From Natronorubrum tibetense GA33 (GTDB lineage Archaea; Halobacteriota; Halobacteria; Halobacteriales; Natrialbaceae), in NCBI RefSeq assembly GCF_000383975.1, contig NZ_KB913017.1, positions 3,993,513 through 4,057,512 of the forward strand: DNA of 64,000 bases, read 5' to 3'. The notes under the pieces are model-generated. The model did no database searches. It was not told the DNA's origin and saw nothing but the letters and a program-made list of their open reading frames with translations. Both the position numbers and the translations under genes were made by a program. Below are positions 24,410-33,374 of this stretch, piece after piece. The number at the start of each line of letters is the position of its first letter. Position 1 is the stretch's first letter.

Positions 24410-24702
24410 CGGATGCGGGTAGACCGTACACCCTCAAGCACTTTCTCATCGACATGGGCTGGAACCTCGGGGAACATTCGCCCGCGAGTAGTTCGGCGTC
24501 GATCACGAAGGGGTAGCTATCGAGTGGCTGCGGCGACGACCATACGGGGCGAATTTACGGAAGTTACTGGTTGAAATTCACACTCTTCGCGTGAGATACG
24601 TTTTCCAGTCATATCCGTAGAGAGCGCAGTCTCCTCGGACGTTGGTTCTGATCAAAAATGTCGAGTCAAGTATATCTGTGCGTGTAGTCCCGTACTCAGG
24701 TT

Positions 24703-25650
24703 TCAGGATCCAGACGAGTCACCACCGCTTGAGATCGTCGTCTGGTCCACGTTAGCAACGTTCTGTTGACCAACGTTCTGGCTCTGGGAAACAGAGCTAC
24801 TGGACTTCTTCCGAGAACTCGATGTTGCTTTGCCCTGCTGGACGTTGCTGTTCTGTTGGTTTACCTCAGTACTACTTACTGCGTTGCTATCACCGCCATC
24901 GGCTTTCTTCTCGTCGTCGTCATCCTCGTCTTCTTCTTCTTCTTCCTCTTCCTCTTCCTCGTCTTCTTCTTCCTCGTCTTCCTCTTCCTCTTCCTCGTCT
25001 TCTTCTTCCTCGTCTTCCTCGTCCTCTTCCTCGTCCTCTTCCTCGTCTTCCTTGTCCTCTTCCTCGTCCTCTTCCTCGTCTTCTTCCTCCTCGTCTTCTT
25101 CCTCCTCTTCCTCCTCGTCTTCTTCCTCCTCGTCTTCTTCCTCCTCTTCCTCCTCGTCTTCTTCCTCCTCTTCCTCCTCGTCTTCTTCCTCTTCCACCTC
25201 CTCCTCGTCTTTCTCTACACAGAACGTGATATTGCTGATCGCTGCTCGAGTCCCGCCACCAGTTGTGAGGTCGGATTCGTACTCGCCATCTGTCTCACTG
25301 TCGCTGTGATTGTCGCGCCCGCCGAACGAGCAGACGTTCGTAACGATGTATCCATCTGGCACAGAATACGTAACGGCAACAGGCTCGTTTTCTTCCCCCT
25401 CCTTGTTGGTGTAGTCCTCGATCGTAACGAGATCTTCTCCCTCTGTGTGAACGAACTCGCCGGAGCTGAAATCGTATTTGCCCGTAAACCCATCAAGGCA
25501 CTCACAGTCCTCCTGTGGATTTCCTTGAGTTACCCCTGCAGCCACACTGGTCGCTAGAACGCTCACAACACTCATCGCCCCAACCCCCTTCAGCACTACC
25601 CTGCGATTGATTTCTGAACTGTCGGTCTCTATCGAACTTTGGTTTTTCAT
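24703..25650 (-). CDS. Tat-exported protein with a polyacidic tract and curlin-like Gln/Asn repeats
   Basis: A 315-residue protein. Residues 14-40 are a Tat signal (INRRVVLKGVGAMSVVSVLA). A small Cys-containing domain (residues 45-145, e.g. DCECLDGFTGKYDFSSGEFV, VCSFGGRDN, ITFCVEK) is followed by about 100 residues of almost pure Glu/Asp (147-247). A final low-charge tail has EVNQQNSNVQQGKA and VSQSQNVGQQNVANVDQ, similar to curlin repeats (QxGxxNxAxxxQ). The gene stands alone; the acidic tract is encoded by imprecise GAG/GAA/GAC repeats. A surface or extracellular fibre-like role is an inference. Confidence 0.7.
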   Translation of the reverse strand: MKNQSSIETDSSEINRRVVLKGVGAMSVVSVLATSVAAGVTQGNPQEDCECLDGFTGKYDFSSGEFVHTEGEDLVTIEDYTNKEGEENEPVAVTYSVPDGYIVTNVCSFGGRDNHSDSETDGEYESDLTTGGGTRAAISNITFCVEKDEEEVEEEEDEEEEEEEDEEEEEEEDEEEEDEEEEEEEDEEEEDEEEDEEEDKEDEEEDEEEDEEDEEEEDEEEEEEDEEEEDEEEEEEEEEEDEDDDDEKKADGGDSNAVSSTEVNQQNSNVQQGKATSSSRKKSSSSVSQSQNVGQQNVANVDQTTISSGGDSSGS

Positions 25651-26341
25651 TGATTGTCAACCCCCCAAGTTAGTGAGGTGCAACAACCTGTTTCCTGTAC
25701 AGAGATATAATATATTTTTCACGGTATCGTGAATTCGATGGTATCTTATATTGGATATTTCCATTGGTATGGCGACATCATTGTACAACAATATCGGCAA
25801 ATCTACTGCTAGCACCCTTCTATCTCAAGATTAGAAAGTAACTTACGGATATTACTCGATCCAAAGTATAAAAATACTGTTCAGTTCTAGACTGATCTGG
25901 GCCATCTTTTTATAGTCACTATCCTTATCTGAACACAGTACTGTTAATTCATATATCTATAATTCTCCGCAACAGTCATTTTTATCAATATTCTGTCGGC
26001 CCGATAACCATCTTAGACACACGACGTATGTCTCTGGATATCCACTCTTTTTCGAGTGGTATACGAGATCGCTACCGGCATCTGTGCTGCGTCTGATGTA
26101 CGATATGCCGCGTCAGCCATATTCAGCGGAAAGCCGTTTCCCGTACGTCTTCGGCACGCAAGTATCAAACAGCGGATCAACCACGAGGTTGGTCGCGTCG
26201 CTGTTGGCCAACCCACCGAGATTCGGAAAGGCGAGAGCGGTGACTCTTGAACCGAAGACAGAGCGGACACGAGAAACGACATCGCTCGAACGACAACGAG
26301 GCACCTCGCGTTCCGTCATCACCTTCAGAGCGAGAAGATTC
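25651..26341. other. AT-rich intergenic region, no gene supported
   Basis: About 690 bases. The left part (25680-26000) is markedly AT-rich (for example agatataatatattttt near 25703) and probably holds the promoter of the secreted protein gene. The right part (26010-26340) has open frames on both strands, but none shows a domain or plausible start; they may be remains of a decayed gene. Confidence 0.45.
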
Positions 26342-26593
26342 TCAACGGACGTTGTCCAGCGCGACGACGGTATCGGACATGAGCCACGCCTCCTCGCTGG
26401 TGGCGTCCTCGATGCTGAGTGCGTAGAACGACTCGCGGCCGTCGTCAACGGTGATGCGGTAGCTGTGACTCTCTAACGAATCGGTTCGGGCGGACGTGTA
26501 CGGTTCGGCGGGGACCACACACGTCCTCAGGAATCCGTGTGTATAACGGACTCGGTCCGCGTCTAACGGGGTTGAACGCCGTGATTTGCGCAC
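26342..26593 (-). CDS. Small conserved haloarchaeal protein
   Basis: An 83-residue frame. Only the C-terminal 45 residues look native: SHSYRITVDDGRESFYALSI then EDATSEEAWLMSDTVVALDN. This is a two-strand plus short-helix pattern I associate with tiny haloarchaeal proteins of the DUF7331 kind, without certainty. The N-terminal portion is Arg-rich and a later start is likely. No partner gene is evident. Confidence 0.45.
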   Translation of the reverse strand: MRKSRRSTPLDADRVRYTHGFLRTCVVPAEPYTSARTDSLESHSYRITVDDGRESFYALSIEDATSEEAWLMSDTVVALDNVR

Positions 26594-26661
26594 AAACCGC
26601 CGTACTCGAGCGGGCTACGCTGGCACCAAAACGACCCGATCTACCAGTTATATCAGATCTT

Positions 26662-27345
26662 TTATCTGTCGAGTTTCTCGAGCAGCGTCTCACCCGCCGC
26701 GTGCGAGGAGCCGGGACCACGGGCGGTGACGAGATCGCCGTCGACGGTGACGCTCGTGTCTTCCTCGAGTTCCGCGTCCCAGTTGCCGCCGGCGGCTTTC
26801 ACCTCGTCTTCGACCCAGTAGGGCAGTTTTCGACCGTTCGGCATGCAGTCGTTCTCGTCGACGATGCCCTCCTCCCACTCGTTGGGGAAGCCGGTCACGT
26901 CGCGGCCGTTGACGAGAAACGCCCCGTGGCTGTCGCGGGCGAAGGCGAGGATTCCGACGGCGTGACAGACCACGAGCGCCTTTCCGCCCGATTCGTCCTC
27001 GACGATGTCGCGCAGGAGTCGGCGAGCGTCGCTGTCCTGATTGACGTCCCACTCCGTCCCGTGGCCGCCGGGGAAGACGACGGCGTCGTAGGCTTCCGCG
27101 TCGGCCCGGGCGGTCGGGATCGGATCGTTGAGTCGCTCGTCGGACTCGTGGACCTCCCGGACACGTTCGGCGGTCTCCTCGCCGACCTCCTCGGGATCGA
27201 TCGACCGCTCGTCGATCTCCGGCGGGTTCCCCGAGGGCGTCGCGACCGTGATCTCGAGACCCGCATCCGAGAGCGTCTCGAGCGGTTCGACACACTCCTC
27301 TCCCCAGTAGCCTTCCTCGCTGACGACGAACAGTGCAGCGCTCAT
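26662..27345 (-). CDS. DJ-1/PfpI family protein (glutamine amidotransferase-like class I)
   Basis: A 227-residue protein from MSAALFVVSEEGYWGEECVE. The order YDAVVFPGGHGTEWDV, then ALVVCHAVGILAFA with the nucleophile-elbow Cys, and FPNEWEEGIVDENDCMPNG matches the Hsp31-like branch of DJ-1/PfpI. These act as chaperones, deglycases or glyoxalase-III-like enzymes. The acidic residue before the elbow and the lid segment are present. The ATG at 27345 is chosen since the longer frame adds an Arg-rich stretch. It is convergent with the small gene to the left and divergent from the Hsp20 gene, both stress-related. Confidence 0.85.
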   Translation of the reverse strand: MSAALFVVSEEGYWGEECVEPLETLSDAGLEITVATPSGNPPEIDERSIDPEEVGEETAERVREVHESDERLNDPIPTARADAEAYDAVVFPGGHGTEWDVNQDSDARRLLRDIVEDESGGKALVVCHAVGILAFARDSHGAFLVNGRDVTGFPNEWEEGIVDENDCMPNGRKLPYWVEDEVKAAGGNWDAELEEDTSVTVDGDLVTARGPGSSHAAGETLLEKLDR

Positions 27346-27493
27346 GTACGAACGTACGTGGAGGAGCCTAAAAACGGCCAGCCCACCCCTCGGTTCTGCC
27401 GCAACCCGTTGTCCAGACACATTCGAAACGGAGACTGTCTGTCACGCTTACGATGGACTTTTTCGCCGTCGACGACGAATGAAATGCTAACCC

Positions 27494-28027
27494 ATGTCAA
27501 ATCGGCCCAGTCTCCTCGACGGTCTCGGAAACCTGTTCGAACGACTGAGCAGACACGTCGGGACGACCGCGCAGTCGTGGGAGTCGGAGTTCGACAACCG
27601 AAGCCAGCTCGATCTCTCGCTTGGCGAGTCTGCGACCCGGCTGGACCTCACCGATCACGGCGACACGTTCGTGGTCACCGTCGATGTCCCAGGGTTCGGC
27701 GGTGACGACCTCGAGAGCAGGCTCCGGGGCAACACGCTGGAGATCAGCGGCGAACGCGAAAGCGCGTTCGAAGCGGACACTGTAGCCGACACGACCGATG
27801 CCGTAACCGAAGCGACCGACGACGTGGCCGATGCAAACGACGGTTCCGAATCGGCTGGAACCTACATCCGCCACGAGCGCAATACGCAGTCGTTCAGCCG
27901 ACAGATACAGCTTCCCGATCCGGTCGATGCGGACGCGGTAACGGCGTCGCTCAACAACGGCGTCCTGACGATCTGGCTGCCCAAACACGAGTCTTCGGGC
28001 GAGACGCACACGATCGATCTCGAGTGA
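27494..28027 (+). CDS. Hsp20/alpha-crystallin small heat-shock protein with internal acidic insertion
   Basis: A 177-residue protein. The alpha-crystallin domain is split: LDLTDHGDTFVVTVDVPGFG plus DDLESRLRGNTLEISGERES, then an insertion of about 30 Asp/Thr/Ala-rich residues (ADTTDAVTEATDDVADANDG), then RNTQSFSRQIQLPDPVDADA and the conserved ASLNNGVLTIWLPK (A-x-x-x-N-G-V-L). No C-terminal I-x-I motif. An ATP-independent holdase preventing aggregation. Divergent from the DJ-1/PfpI gene with 148 bases between. Confidence 0.88.
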   Translation: MSNRPSLLDGLGNLFERLSRHVGTTAQSWESEFDNRSQLDLSLGESATRLDLTDHGDTFVVTVDVPGFGGDDLESRLRGNTLEISGERESAFEADTVADTTDAVTEATDDVADANDGSESAGTYIRHERNTQSFSRQIQLPDPVDADAVTASLNNGVLTIWLPKHESSGETHTIDLE

Positions 28028-28105
28028 TCATGTCGCAGAGCGCACCCGTCATCCGGTCTCGCCGGCCTCGCCATCAGGTGAGTGAACGAATCGACTGGCT
28101 GGGAC

Positions 28106-29110
28106 TCACCGGTCGTCGTCGAGATTCAGTGCGTCGAAGAAGCGGCGCGTGAGACGGCCGCCGGCGAACTCGAGCAACGCCTCGGCGTCCGCCGCGTCGT
28201 CGGCGAAGAGACCGAGTTCGATCCGGCCGCCGGCCATGTCGTGGTGACCCCCGACAGCCCCTAGTTCGGCGTATCCGCTCTGAAGCGTCTCACCGATGTG
28301 GATCCGCGGATCAATCGAGCGGGCGCTCATCCGAATTGCGCCGTTGACGATGCCATAGACGAGGACGGTATCGACGCCCTCGAGATTGAGGAGATAGTCC
28401 GCGGCCTGGGGCAGCGCGTCGGTCTCGGGTGTCTTGCCAACGCTGGCGACCAGCGAGGAGCCACGGCGCTCTCGGGTCGCAATCGCTCGGCCGATCGCGT
28501 CGATCGTCCCCGGCGAGAACGCGCTGCCGTAGAGTTGTTCGAGCGTCTCGAGGTCCGCGTCAGGGTAGACCGTGAGCGCGGCCTCGTACTCCCGTTTGGT
28601 CGGTTCGCGAACGAAGTCCAGCCGCTCGCGATGGAGGGCAAAGAGGAGTGCGGATGCTAGCCGCGCCGTCAGTTCGATCTCGAGGTCACAGAGGTACTCG
28701 ACGAAGATGGTCGCCGTCGCGCCGATCCGGGTGCGGATATCCTCGAACTGCGCGTCGACCGGCTCTCCAGGGTGGTGGTCGACGACGATTTCGGGCGTTA
28801 CGCTCGCCGGCAGTTCGGTGTTCACGCCGGGCTGAGAGTGGTCGACAAAGCCGATACAGTCGTATTCGTCGACGGTGGTCTCTTCGATCGGCTGGAGCGT
28901 GATCTCGAGCATGTTGACGAACGCCCGGTTCTGCTGGTGGGAGATGTCGCCGCCGTAGGCGATCGTCACCTCACCGACATCGTGATCGTTCGCGATCGCC
29001 TCGAGAGCCAGCGCGCTGGCGAGACAGTCCGGATCCGGGTTGTCGTGACAGACGATCGCCAGGGATGCCGTCGTCTCGAGGACGGAGACAAGTTCCGCCG
29101 CACGGGTCAT
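28106..29110 (-). CDS. DHH-family phosphoesterase (NrnA-like)
   Basis: A 334-residue protein from MTRAAELVSVLETTASLAIV. The DHH motifs are present: CHDNPDPDCLASALAL (motif I), CIGFVDHSQPG (II), and IVVDHHPGEP (III, DHH). The C-terminal DHHA1 domain ends GAVGGHHDMAGGRIELGLF with the GGHxxAGG signature. Such enzymes hydrolyse nanoRNA, pAp or cyclic dinucleotide products using Mn2+. The start at 29110 matches the normal N-terminal helix; the longer frame is Arg-rich. Divergent from the thiolase gene. Confidence 0.88.
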   Translation of the reverse strand: MTRAAELVSVLETTASLAIVCHDNPDPDCLASALALEAIANDHDVGEVTIAYGGDISHQQNRAFVNMLEITLQPIEETTVDEYDCIGFVDHSQPGVNTELPASVTPEIVVDHHPGEPVDAQFEDIRTRIGATATIFVEYLCDLEIELTARLASALLFALHRERLDFVREPTKREYEAALTVYPDADLETLEQLYGSAFSPGTIDAIGRAIATRERRGSSLVASVGKTPETDALPQAADYLLNLEGVDTVLVYGIVNGAIRMSARSIDPRIHIGETLQSGYAELGAVGGHHDMAGGRIELGLFADDAADAEALLEFAGGRLTRRFFDALNLDDDR

Positions 29111-29299
29111 AACTGCTGTAGGAGTGCGAGACGCTTGAATCCCGTGTCGAACCGCACGTTGGGAGGGCGGATCGGTCGGTCGAGACCGGGTTCGGGCGAG
29201 CGGATCGCCATTACCATCGTACACGTGATCGGTTCTGCCGAGTTACATTTTTCGCCACGAGTGTACAGCTATTTCACTGTGCAAATCACACCCACGGAT

Positions 29300-30478
29300 A
29301 TGCGAGACGCGTATCTCGTCGGCGCGGGACAGTCTGACTATGGGGCTTTTCCGGAGGAGAGCTACCGGTCGCTGTTCCGAACGGCGTTCGAAGCGGCCAC
29401 TGACAGTGTACCGAACGGACTCGAGCCGAGCGATATTGACGAAGCGTTCGTCGGCAATCTCGGCGTTGGCGGGCGACAGCTCGGTCTCTCGGGACCGGCC
29501 GTCACCGAACACGTCGGACTCGGCGGCGTCCCCTGTACGCGCGTCGAAAACGCCTGTGCGGCCAGCGGCTTCGCGACCAGACAGGCCGTCCAGGCCGTCA
29601 AATCGGGGATGGCCGACGTCGTCCTCGCGGGCGGCTTCGAGATCATGTCGGACATGAGTTCGGACGCGACGAAGTACTGGCTCGGCGTCTCCGGTGAGAC
29701 GGAGTGGGAACGGCTCTCCGGAACGACCTTCTCGGGCGTCTACGCCCAGATGGCCTCGGTTCACATGGAGACGTATGGCACCACGCGCGAACAGCTCTCG
29801 AGAGTGGCCGTCAAGAACCACTCGAACGGCGCGAAGAACCCCCACGCCCAGTTAGGATTCGAGTGTTCGCTCGAGGACGCCCAGTCCGCTCCGGTCGTCG
29901 CGGATCCCCTCAACCTCTATCACTGCTGTCCGACCTCCGACGGCGCGGCCTGCGCCCTCATCGTCAGCGAGGACGTTGTGGACGAGTACACCGACGATCC
30001 CATCAGAGTTGCCGGCGTCGGTGCGGGCAGCGACAACGTCGGCCTCTTCCAGCGCGACAGTTACACCGGCGTGCCGGCGAGCCAGCGCGCCGCCGAGACG
30101 GCCTACGAAATGGCTGGCGTCGAACCCGACGACCTCGACTTCGCGGAGGTCCACGACTGCTTTGCCATCGCCGAGCTGCTGGCGTACGAGGACCTCGGAT
30201 TCTGTGAGAAAGGCGAGGCCGGCCAACTGATCGAATCCGGCGAGACCGAGATCGGGGGTTCCCTCCCGGTCAACACCTCCGGCGGACTAAAGTCCAAGGG
30301 CCACCCCATCGGCGCGACGGGTGCCGGACAGGTCGTCGAGGCGTTCAAACAGCTTTCCGGCAAAGCCGGCGAGCGACAGGTCGAGAACCCGACCCGCGGA
30401 CTGACGCACAACGTCGGCGGCAGCGGCGGTGCGTCCGTGATCCACATCTTTGAAAACGAAACGGAGGTGAGCACCTGA
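29300..30478 (+). CDS. Thiolase family protein (archaeal SCP2-type acetyl-CoA C-acyltransferase)
   Basis: A 392-residue protein. The nucleophile C86 lies in RVENACAASG; the second active-site block is EVHDCFAIAELL; the catalytic His is in KSKGHPIGATGAGQ; HNVGGSGGASVIH ends the fold. These are hallmarks of SCP2-like archaeal thiolases, which in other archaea condense acetyl-CoA for mevalonate synthesis, with HMG-CoA synthase and a DUF35 protein. ATG 29300 begins the canonical N-terminus (MRDAYLVGAGQSDYG). The stop overlaps the next ATG, so it is coupled to the HMGS-like/DUF35 fusion. Confidence 0.9.
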   Translation: MRDAYLVGAGQSDYGAFPEESYRSLFRTAFEAATDSVPNGLEPSDIDEAFVGNLGVGGRQLGLSGPAVTEHVGLGGVPCTRVENACAASGFATRQAVQAVKSGMADVVLAGGFEIMSDMSSDATKYWLGVSGETEWERLSGTTFSGVYAQMASVHMETYGTTREQLSRVAVKNHSNGAKNPHAQLGFECSLEDAQSAPVVADPLNLYHCCPTSDGAACALIVSEDVVDEYTDDPIRVAGVGAGSDNVGLFQRDSYTGVPASQRAAETAYEMAGVEPDDLDFAEVHDCFAIAELLAYEDLGFCEKGEAGQLIESGETEIGGSLPVNTSGGLKSKGHPIGATGAGQVVEAFKQLSGKAGERQVENPTRGLTHNVGGSGGASVIHIFENETEVST

Positions 30479-31902
30479 TGACCGCGATCACCGGCGTCGG
30501 CGCGTACGCGCCGCGGTTCCGAATCAGCGCGGAGGCGTTCCAGGAAGCCTGGGGACAGTTCCAGGCGGCCGGCGTCAGCGAGAAGGCCGTCGCCGCGGCG
30601 GACGAGGACGCCCTGACGATGGCCTACGAGGCCGCAGGCCGTGCGCTCGAGGCCGCCGATATCGACGCCGCGAGCGTCGACTGGCTCGCGTTCGCCTCTT
30701 CGCGACCGCCGCTGGCCGAGGAAGATCTCACGGCCCGACTCGGCGCGATGCTCGAGATCGACGAAACTGCGACGCGACACGTCTTTGCGGGCAGCACGCG
30801 CGCCGGAACGCGCGCGCTATGGGCCGGGATGGACGCCCTCGAGTCGGATTCCACGACCGGTCTCGTCGTCGCGGCCGACGCGCCGCAGGGTGATCCGGAC
30901 GACGGTATCGATCACGCTGCCGGTGCCGGGGCGGCCGCGTTCGTCCTCGAGAGCGAGGGTCCTGCCGAAATCGTCGACCGCACGGAGTACGCGGTTCCGT
31001 ACCCCGGAGCCCGGTTCCGAACCACCGGCGAGGACGAGACACAGGGGCTGGGCGTTACCCAGTACGACCGCGCGGCCTTTACCGAAACGATCGGTGGAGC
31101 GGTCTCCGGCCTCGAGGCCGATCCCGACGTCGACGCCGCCGCGATTCAGGCTCCCGACGGCAAACTCCCCTACCGCGCCGCGGGCGCGGCGGGCGTCGGC
31201 ACCGACGAGATTCAGGCCGCCGCGACGGTCCACGATCTCGGTGATTTGGGCGCGGCGAGCGTCCCCGTTTCGCTGGCCAGTACGCTTGCGGATGGCTACG
31301 ATTCCGTGCTTGCGGTCTCCTACGGCAGCGGCGCAGGTGCGGACGCGCTCGTCATCGAATCTGACGACGAGGTGCCTGCTGAGACGGCACTCGAGGGCGG
31401 CGACTCGCTCTCCTACGCCGAGTACCTGCGCCAGCGCGGCGTGGTCACGAGCGGGCCTCCATCGGGCGGCGGCGCGTACGTGAGCGTCCCCTCCTGGCGG
31501 CGCTCGATTCCGCAGCGATACAACTTAGAAGCCGGCCGGTGTCCCGAGTGCGGTGCGCTCTCGTTCCCGCCAGAGGGTGCGTGTTCGAGCTGTGGGGCAC
31601 TCGAGGAGTACGAACCGGTTCAGCTCCCAGGCGAAGGAACCATCGAGGCCGTCACGACCATCTCGCAGGGTGGTGCCCCACCCGAGTTCGCCGAACAGCA
31701 GGCCCGCTCCGGCGACTACGCGGCGGCGATCGTGGCGCTCGAGACCGAGGATGGTTCCGAATCTGCGAGTATCGCAGCGATGGGAACCGACGCGGCACCC
31801 GACGACTTCGCCGTCGGCGATCGGATCGACACGACGATCCGACGGATCTACACGCAGGAGGGCGTGACCCGGTACGGGTTCAAGGTGCGGCCGGCGGAGT
31901 AG
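30478..31902 (+). CDS. HMG-CoA synthase-like domain fused to a DUF35 zinc-ribbon/OB domain; catalytic residues replaced
   Basis: A 474-residue protein. Residues 1-300 have the HMG-CoA synthase fold pattern (MTAITGVGAYAPRFRISAEA, ASVDWLAFAS, AGAAAFVLES). In place of the catalytic Cys (ACKAGT in archaeal HMGS) the sequence is FAGSTRAGT, and in place of the His (FHxP) it is AAIQAPDGKLP. The C-terminal 140 residues are DUF35: a rubredoxin-like knuckle (CPECGALSFPPEGACSSCGA) plus an OB fold. In archaea, thiolase, HMGS and DUF35 form a channelling complex. This fusion probably serves as a CoA-binding scaffold for the coupled thiolase. Inactivity is inferred from the substitutions. Confidence 0.8.
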   Translation: MTAITGVGAYAPRFRISAEAFQEAWGQFQAAGVSEKAVAAADEDALTMAYEAAGRALEAADIDAASVDWLAFASSRPPLAEEDLTARLGAMLEIDETATRHVFAGSTRAGTRALWAGMDALESDSTTGLVVAADAPQGDPDDGIDHAAGAGAAAFVLESEGPAEIVDRTEYAVPYPGARFRTTGEDETQGLGVTQYDRAAFTETIGGAVSGLEADPDVDAAAIQAPDGKLPYRAAGAAGVGTDEIQAAATVHDLGDLGAASVPVSLASTLADGYDSVLAVSYGSGAGADALVIESDDEVPAETALEGGDSLSYAEYLRQRGVVTSGPPSGGGAYVSVPSWRRSIPQRYNLEAGRCPECGALSFPPEGACSSCGALEEYEPVQLPGEGTIEAVTTISQGGAPPEFAEQQARSGDYAAAIVALETEDGSESASIAAMGTDAAPDDFAVGDRIDTTIRRIYTQEGVTRYGFKVRPAE

Positions 31903-32106
31903 TCGACTCGAGACGGCCGAAAAGCGTCGCCGGCAACGGTACTTTCTCCGTCGTTGTGCCAGTTCGGGCACCGTCCGATTTCGTGCGGACGGTAATTCGT
32001 CGTCACTCGAGCAAAACAGCGCTACGGCCGGAGGGAGAACGGAAGGCGAACGGGACGCAAACGAAGATGACAACGGAGAGACGCCGGTAGAGAGGGAGAG
32101 AACCGA

Positions 32107-32322
32107 TCAGTCCGCGTTCATCGGCGGCCGCGCGGACTGGGGCTCGTCGGGAACGTCGGCGGGGGTGTTGATGAACATCGCGTGACCGATGATCACCATC
32201 GCGACGACCGAACCGATCGGGACTGCTGCTGTCAACGAAATACCCACGACGGTCAGGGCTGCGGTGATTCCGAGCAGTGCGACTGGGATAAGGCCGAGAA
32301 CAATGTCGTAATATCCAGTCAT
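32107..32322 (-). CDS. Small two-TM membrane protein
   Basis: A 71-residue protein: MTGYYDIVLGLIPVALLGIT, then a second hydrophobic span (AVPIGSVVAMVIIGHAMFI) and a Pro-rich soluble tail (TPADVPDEPQSARPP). This arrangement is common among conserved small haloarchaeal membrane proteins of unknown function. It stands alone, with AT-rich sequence upstream (32323-32400) where a promoter is likely. Confidence 0.7.
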   Translation of the reverse strand: MTGYYDIVLGLIPVALLGITAALTVVGISLTAAVPIGSVVAMVIIGHAMFINTPADVPDEPQSARPPMNAD

Positions 32323-32737
32323 AGCTATACGATAGTATGAGAAATATCCATATAAGCGTTTCCCATAATTGCTTCATAGTAGACCAGTTTCTAACTTGTA
32401 TTAGTGGTGCTGGATTCTCATAACTTATGGAGACGTTATTGCTCCTTCGTTGTGATGAAAAATAACGCCGTCGAGCGAGATTTCCGGTAATATTTTGTAT
32501 GGGAACTTCCACCTCTGAGTTGTTAATCGCAAGACAGCGGTCCGGTACTCTCCGTCCGGAGAAGCACTGATTCGGCCAGATCCATAACGATTGTATACAC
32601 TTTTTTATTCGGTCGTAGCTGCCGTGTATACGGATCGTGACAGGTCGATACACGAGGCAATCTCGTGATGGAACAACCATGCTAGCAAGAACCGGACACG
32701 GATCGTGAGATGCAACGAGTCGAGGCGACGCGGATCG
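32323..32737. other. Intergenic, AT-rich, no gene supported
   Basis: A 415-base gap. The left side (32325-32500) is AT-rich and should contain the promoter of the small membrane protein. Overlapping open frames on the minus strand have no plausible protein features. Nothing else recognised. Confidence 0.45.
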
Positions 32738-33160
32738 TCACAACCGGTCGACGATCAGCGCGACCACGATACGCCAGCCAACGAGCAAGAGGAGTCCGAA
32801 GCCCGTGATCACGAGGGGAAACGGCCACGCAGCGGTGTCACCGAACACGGTCTGGCGGAGCAGCAAGCCGACGTTGGCCGCCGCGATCCACGTAACGGTC
32901 GTCAGTCGAACCGTCTGTGTCACCGACGACACGACCGACCGCGTGTAGAGCCCCGCGAGGGCAGCGACGGCCAGCCAGCCGATCACAAACGGTGCGATTG
33001 CCTCGAGCGAGGCGACGGGCTGTTCGATCGGATTCACGTTGTGACTCAACTGGCCGACGAGCACCAACCCGACGAGCAGACCGATATCGCCCGCGGCGAG
33101 CAGGAGCGTTTCCCGGTCGATCGACGCCGAGCGGGACGCCGTTCCGACTGCGGTGTCCAT
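32738..33160 (-). CDS. DUF3054 family membrane protein
   Basis: A 140-residue protein from MDTAVGTASRSASIDRETLL. Four hydrophobic helices (LLLAAGDIGLLVGLVLVGQL, AIAPFVIGWLAVAALAGLY, TTVTWIAAANVGLLLRQTVF, FPLVITGFGLLLLVGWRIVV) and the W-x-x-A-x-x-G-L-Y spacing match DUF3054. Short basic/acidic N-terminus. The ATG at 33160 is selected because the longer frame extends into unstructured Arg-rich sequence. Function unknown. It lies next to the right end of the TnpB element. Confidence 0.8.
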   Translation of the reverse strand: MDTAVGTASRSASIDRETLLLAAGDIGLLVGLVLVGQLSHNVNPIEQPVASLEAIAPFVIGWLAVAALAGLYTRSVVSSVTQTVRLTTVTWIAAANVGLLLRQTVFGDTAAWPFPLVITGFGLLLLVGWRIVVALIVDRL

Positions 33161-33286
33161 GCGAACAACTCGAGGCCGAACCCCTATTGCTGTCCCGGTT
33201 GAGCGCGCCAACCGACCACCGAACCACACAATCGGCTCCGGGACATCCGTTCCCGAGTCTGTCAGAAGAAGAACTCTTGACATCCT

Positions 33287-33306
33287 CCTCCGCCTGAAGG
33301 CGGAGG
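33287..33306 (-). repeat. Right-end hairpin of the TnpB element
   Basis: Perfect 8-bp stem with TGAA loop. The segment between it and the tnpB stop (33307-33374) contains two further hairpins and is the expected site of a TnpB guide (omega) RNA 3' region overlapping the gene end. Confidence 0.8.
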
Positions 33307-33374
33307 AATCCCGAGTCACGCGAATCGGAGATTCGCGTACATCGCAAATCTCCGATTTGCTCAGCGTTGGGATA

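Noticed and set aside
24830..25309. Long poly-Ser and Leu/Phe/Pro-rich frames opposite the acidic tract
   Set aside because: They are the antisense readings of a GAG/GAC repeat in the secreted protein gene.
26013..26476. Overlapping frames of 64-130 codons on both strands
   Set aside because: No coherent protein features and no start signals; could be a gene relic but nothing identifies it.
32003..32680. 225-codon minus-strand frame
   Set aside because: Crosses the small membrane protein gene and AT-rich intergenic DNA; rich in Arg and Ser with no domain.
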